The notes under the pieces are model-generated. The model ran no database searches. It saw nothing but the letters and a program-made list of their open reading frames with translations, and was not told the DNA's origin. A stretch of DNA of 43,423 nucleotides from CAYTMY01 sp964618075 (GTDB taxonomy: Bacteria > Bacillota > Clostridia > Eubacteriales > Anaerofustaceae). Of the stretch, positions 41,537-43,423 are shown one piece after another. Position numbers and translations under genes: made by a program. The stretch lies in assembly GCA_964618075.1 (NCBI GenBank), contig CAZTZO010000012.1, forward strand, positions 1 through 43,423, given 5' to 3'. Numbering within the stretch: position 1 is the stretch's first letter; each line of letters opens with the position of its first letter.

Positions 41537-42412
41537 ATGGAACTGACACAGCTGTATCAATTTAAAGCTATAGCGGAATGCAACCAGATCACGAAGGCTG
41601 CCGAAAGATTGTTTGTTTCCCCTCCCGCTCTGTGCAAATCGCTGAAAAAGCTGGAGCTGGAGCTTGGATACGAGCTGTTTGACAGGCAAAAGAAATCTCT
41701 CGTTCTTAACAGCGTAGGCAAAACCGTCCTTGAGGATGTAAACGGCATATTCATACTCGTTGATAAAATAAAGAATGAAACCATGAAGGCCGCGACTAAC
41801 CTTAAGGAAATAAAAATCGCCTCATCTCTTCCCGCAAGCATCAGGTATCTTATGCCGCGCTTCAACGCGCAATATCCTGAGATAGGCATATATTCGTCTT
41901 TTAAGGAAAAACAAGAGCTTATTACGGATTTCATGAATAATGAAATTGATATTGTTATAATGGATACGCCTATTGAAAGAAAAGACATTTGTGTAATTCC
42001 TTTTTGCGAAGAAAGAATTATGGTATGCGTCCCGCAGGGAAATCCCCTTTCCGAGCTAAAAGAGTTATACATAGAAGAACTAGAGGGTCAAACTCTCGTT
42101 AGGTTTACGGAACGCTCTCATTTTTTATTATTGCTTGACAGTATATGCAACGAGTTTGATATACACATCGACTTCAGATATCAAAGTGACTATATGATTT
42201 ACCATGCTATGCTTCCAAGCAGCAATTATCTTTTTCTGACAAGCAATATCGCCATGCAATATACTGACATTCCCAACGAAAAAAAATGCGTGCCGATTGC
42301 CGATGAATCTTTTTGTGTTAGATATTATGTCATGTATAATACAAACAATTCGAAAACAGCTCATCCGTTTATAAAATGGCTTACCGACAACTATGAAGCA
42401 TTGCTTTTGTAA
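41537..42412 (+). CDS. LysR-family transcriptional regulator
   Basis: A 291-residue regulator. The N-terminal winged helix-turn-helix (1-60) reads 'MELTQLYQFKAIAECNQITKAAERLFVSPPALCKSLKKLELELGYELFDR', typical of LysR. The effector domain (~88-291) has 'LKEIKIASSLPASIRYLMPRF', 'DIVIMDTPIE' and 'ERIMVCVPQGNPL'. Its ligand is unknown. GGGAG lies 8 bases before the ATG. It is divergent from the UroD-like gene across a palindrome-rich region and is followed by two genes in the same direction, so it probably controls both sides. Confidence 0.93.
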   Translation: MELTQLYQFKAIAECNQITKAAERLFVSPPALCKSLKKLELELGYELFDRQKKSLVLNSVGKTVLEDVNGIFILVDKIKNETMKAATNLKEIKIASSLPASIRYLMPRFNAQYPEIGIYSSFKEKQELITDFMNNEIDIVIMDTPIERKDICVIPFCEERIMVCVPQGNPLSELKELYIEELEGQTLVRFTERSHFLLLLDSICNEFDIHIDFRYQSDYMIYHAMLPSSNYLFLTSNIAMQYTDIPNEKKCVPIADESFCVRYYVMYNTNNSKTAHPFIKWLTDNYEALLL

Positions 42413-42442
42413 TAAAATAATCAATTATATAAGGAGAAAAAA

Positions 42443-42772
42443 ATGGAAAAACAAACAGCGGGGAGAGACAGCCTTGGAAAATTCGCTCCGAAATTTGCTG
42501 AGCTTAACGATGACGTACTGTTCGGAGAAGTGTGGTCAAGAGAGGATAAACTATCGGCACGAGACAGAAGCATGATCACGCTTTGCGCGCTTATGTCGAA
42601 GGGGATACTTGACAGTTCATTAAAGTACCACATAGCAAACGCAAAAAAACATGGCGTGAGCGCAAAAGAAATGGCAGAAATAATCACGCACGTAGCATTT
42701 TATGCGGGATGGCCAAATGCTTGGGCAGCCTTCAGACTGGCTATAGAGGTGTATGATAATGATGAAAACTGA
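42443..42772 (+). CDS. carboxymuconolactone-decarboxylase-family protein
   Basis: A 109-residue all-helical CMD/AhpD-fold protein. It has 'LSARDRSMITLCALMSKGILDSSLKYHIANAKKHGVSAKEMAEIITHVAFYAGWPNAWAAFRLA'-type sequence (~35-100), matching the subfamily that pairs with cupins. The AhpD CxxC redox motif is absent, so peroxidase activity of that kind is unlikely. AAGGAG precedes the ATG. It overlaps the cupin gene by 14 bases, indicating a functional pair; substrate unknown. Confidence 0.9.
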   Translation: MEKQTAGRDSLGKFAPKFAELNDDVLFGEVWSREDKLSARDRSMITLCALMSKGILDSSLKYHIANAKKHGVSAKEMAEIITHVAFYAGWPNAWAAFRLAIEVYDNDEN

Positions 42773-43175
42773 AATCGAAAGAGCGGGAGTATTCGGCTTA
42801 GGAGATACAAACGACGCATATGCCGAATATTTCGTGGGGCAAAGCTACCTAAAGCGCGTAAATACTGAAGGAGTGTCGATTGCAAACGTTACCTTCGAGC
42901 CCGGATGTCGCAATAATTGGCATATTCACCACGCCGACAAAAACGGCGGTCAAATTCTGTTGGTCACCGCAGGAAATGGCTGGTATTGTGAATGGGGCAA
43001 AAGCGCAAAGGCGCTGAAGGCCGGAGACAGCGTGTACATCAAAACCGGTATAAAGCACTGGCACGGAGCGACATCAGACAGTTGGTTCTCTCATTTATCA
43101 GTTGAGATACCCGGAGAAAACGCTTCGAACGAATGGCTGGAGCCGGTGAGTAACGAAGAATACGATAAGCTCTAA
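42759..43175 (+). CDS. cupin-domain protein
   Basis: A single-domain cupin of about 138 residues. Motif 1 is 'CRNNWHIHHADKNGGQILLVTAG' (His-x-His, then Gln in place of the usual Glu). Motif 2 is 'AGDSVYIKTGIKHWHGA' with a metal His. These fit a metal-binding beta barrel of the CMD-associated type. The start is set at ATG 42759 because AGAGGTG lies about 8 bases upstream; ATGs at 42753 and 42762 are also possible. It overlaps the CMD gene, and in many bacteria the two are fused or adjacent, so they probably act on the same small molecule, perhaps an aromatic or quinone-like one. Confidence 0.9.
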   Translation: MMKTEIERAGVFGLGDTNDAYAEYFVGQSYLKRVNTEGVSIANVTFEPGCRNNWHIHHADKNGGQILLVTAGNGWYCEWGKSAKALKAGDSVYIKTGIKHWHGATSDSWFSHLSVEIPGENASNEWLEPVSNEEYDKL

Positions 43176-43250
43176 AAGATGTATATTTTCAAATCATACC
43201 TTTTCTGTGATAAGTATGACTTATTGTTGACAAAAAATAATTGTTATTTA

Positions 43251-43285
43251 AAAAATCGCTCTGCTTTAAATGCCGAGCGATTTTT
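43251..43285. terminator. terminator after the cupin gene
   Basis: Arms AAAAATCGCTC (43251-43261) and GAGCGATTTTT (43275-43285) with a 13-base loop. The T-rich right arm ends the LysR-CMD-cupin unit; the A-rich left arm could also serve a leftward gene. Confidence 0.75.
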
Positions 43286-43423
43286 ATTACTTGTATTATA
43301 AACTCATTTCTACATAAAATAGATAAATTTAAGAGCAGCCGAAGAAAAGATGAGACCGAAAACACTGCATAGCGTACCCTCAGGCAAAGGCACTTCATGA
43401 AGCAAATGTAAACGTGGACTTTA
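43286..43423. other. right-edge region without a supported gene
   Basis: No reading frame with a ribosome-binding site is visible. A short leftward frame just right of the terminator reads 'LCSVFGLIFSSAALKFIYFM' before a stop, as if it were the hydrophobic end of a gene, but that frame is closed by a stop at the window edge. It could be the 3' end of a decayed gene. Confidence 0.25.

Noticed and set aside
43320..43400. Possible glycine-riboswitch-like string (GCCGAAG ... CTCAGGCAAA)
   Set aside because: Two short matches appear in the right order, but the GGAGAG segment and closing P1 stem are not visible, and the region is cut by the window edge. The opposite strand reads as a hydrophobic protein end instead.
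1..43423. Prophage, integrative element or CRISPR array
   Set aside because: No integrase, transposase, phage structural gene, att-like repeat pair or regular spacer-repeat pattern was seen.

Overview
This window looks like chromosomal DNA from a low-GC Clostridia-type Firmicute (uncultured Oscillospiraceae/Eubacteriales-like). The evidence is AT-rich sequence, strong AAGGAGG ribosome-binding sites, TTGaca-17-TATAAT promoters, and families typical of anaerobic Clostridia: AddAB, Gx transporter, HisKA_7TM-type sensor, XRE-desulfoferrodoxin and a PspA-less YdjGHI cluster. I see no rRNA, tRNA, CRISPR array, transposase or phage structural gene.

Layout. 1-1.8 kb: a substrate-binding-like lipoprotein followed by a broken transglutaminase gene. 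1.9-3.6 kb: a lone membrane protein that looks like a SLOG-SLATT fusion, a conflict/nucleotide-signalling architecture. 3.7-4.6 kb: cysteine synthase. 4.6-6.6 kb: an ApbE flavinyltransferase lipoprotein divergent from a NusG_II protein and a Gx-family membrane protein, resembling part of a flavin-based electron-transfer locus. 6.6-7.4 kb: a lipoprotein with two copies of one domain. 7.4-7.65 kb: a promoter and terminator with no gene between them (candidate small RNA). 7.65-14.5 kb: addB-addA. 14.5-15.7 kb: small membrane proteins. 15.9-20.5 kb: a leftward operon of Mbeg1/DUF2974, DUF3887 lipoprotein, MFS transporter, GDPD phosphodiesterase and PrmA. 20.6-21.3 kb: a CmpB-type membrane protein. 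21.5-23.9 kb: a GH3 glycosidase.

24.1-26.7 kb: an acyl-CoA/AMP ligase coupled to a CAT-fold protein whose catalytic His is replaced. 26.8-27.0 kb: a second promoter-terminator unit without a gene. 27.0-27.6 kb: an XRE regulator fused to a desulforedoxin/superoxide-reductase-like sensor. 27.8-32.8 kb: TPM (YdjH-like), zinc-ribbon membrane protein (YdjG-like), DUF4428 protein, SPFH/YdjI-like protein and an atypical receiver protein, together a probable envelope-stress module without PspA. 32.9-36.5 kb: a three-gene signalling unit (7TM sensor without a kinase core, histidine kinase, LuxR-type response regulator) joined by ATGA overlaps. 36.5-39.5 kb: a 4Fe-4S protein and an HD-GYP receptor split by a one-base frameshift. 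39.9-43.2 kb: a uroporphyrinogen-decarboxylase/methyltransferase-like gene with a 42-residue companion, divergent from a LysR regulator, a carboxymuconolactone-decarboxylase-like protein and a cupin, with a 29-bp palindrome and repeats between them.

Points most worth following up: the SLOG-SLATT fusion and addB both appear to start on leaderless mRNAs; the two intergenic units have strong promoters, CU-rich anti-Shine-Dalgarno stretches and long terminator hairpins; the YdjGHI-like operon carries DUF4428 and an Asp-to-Glu receiver instead of PspA; and the XRE-SOR fusion has one metal ligand changed.
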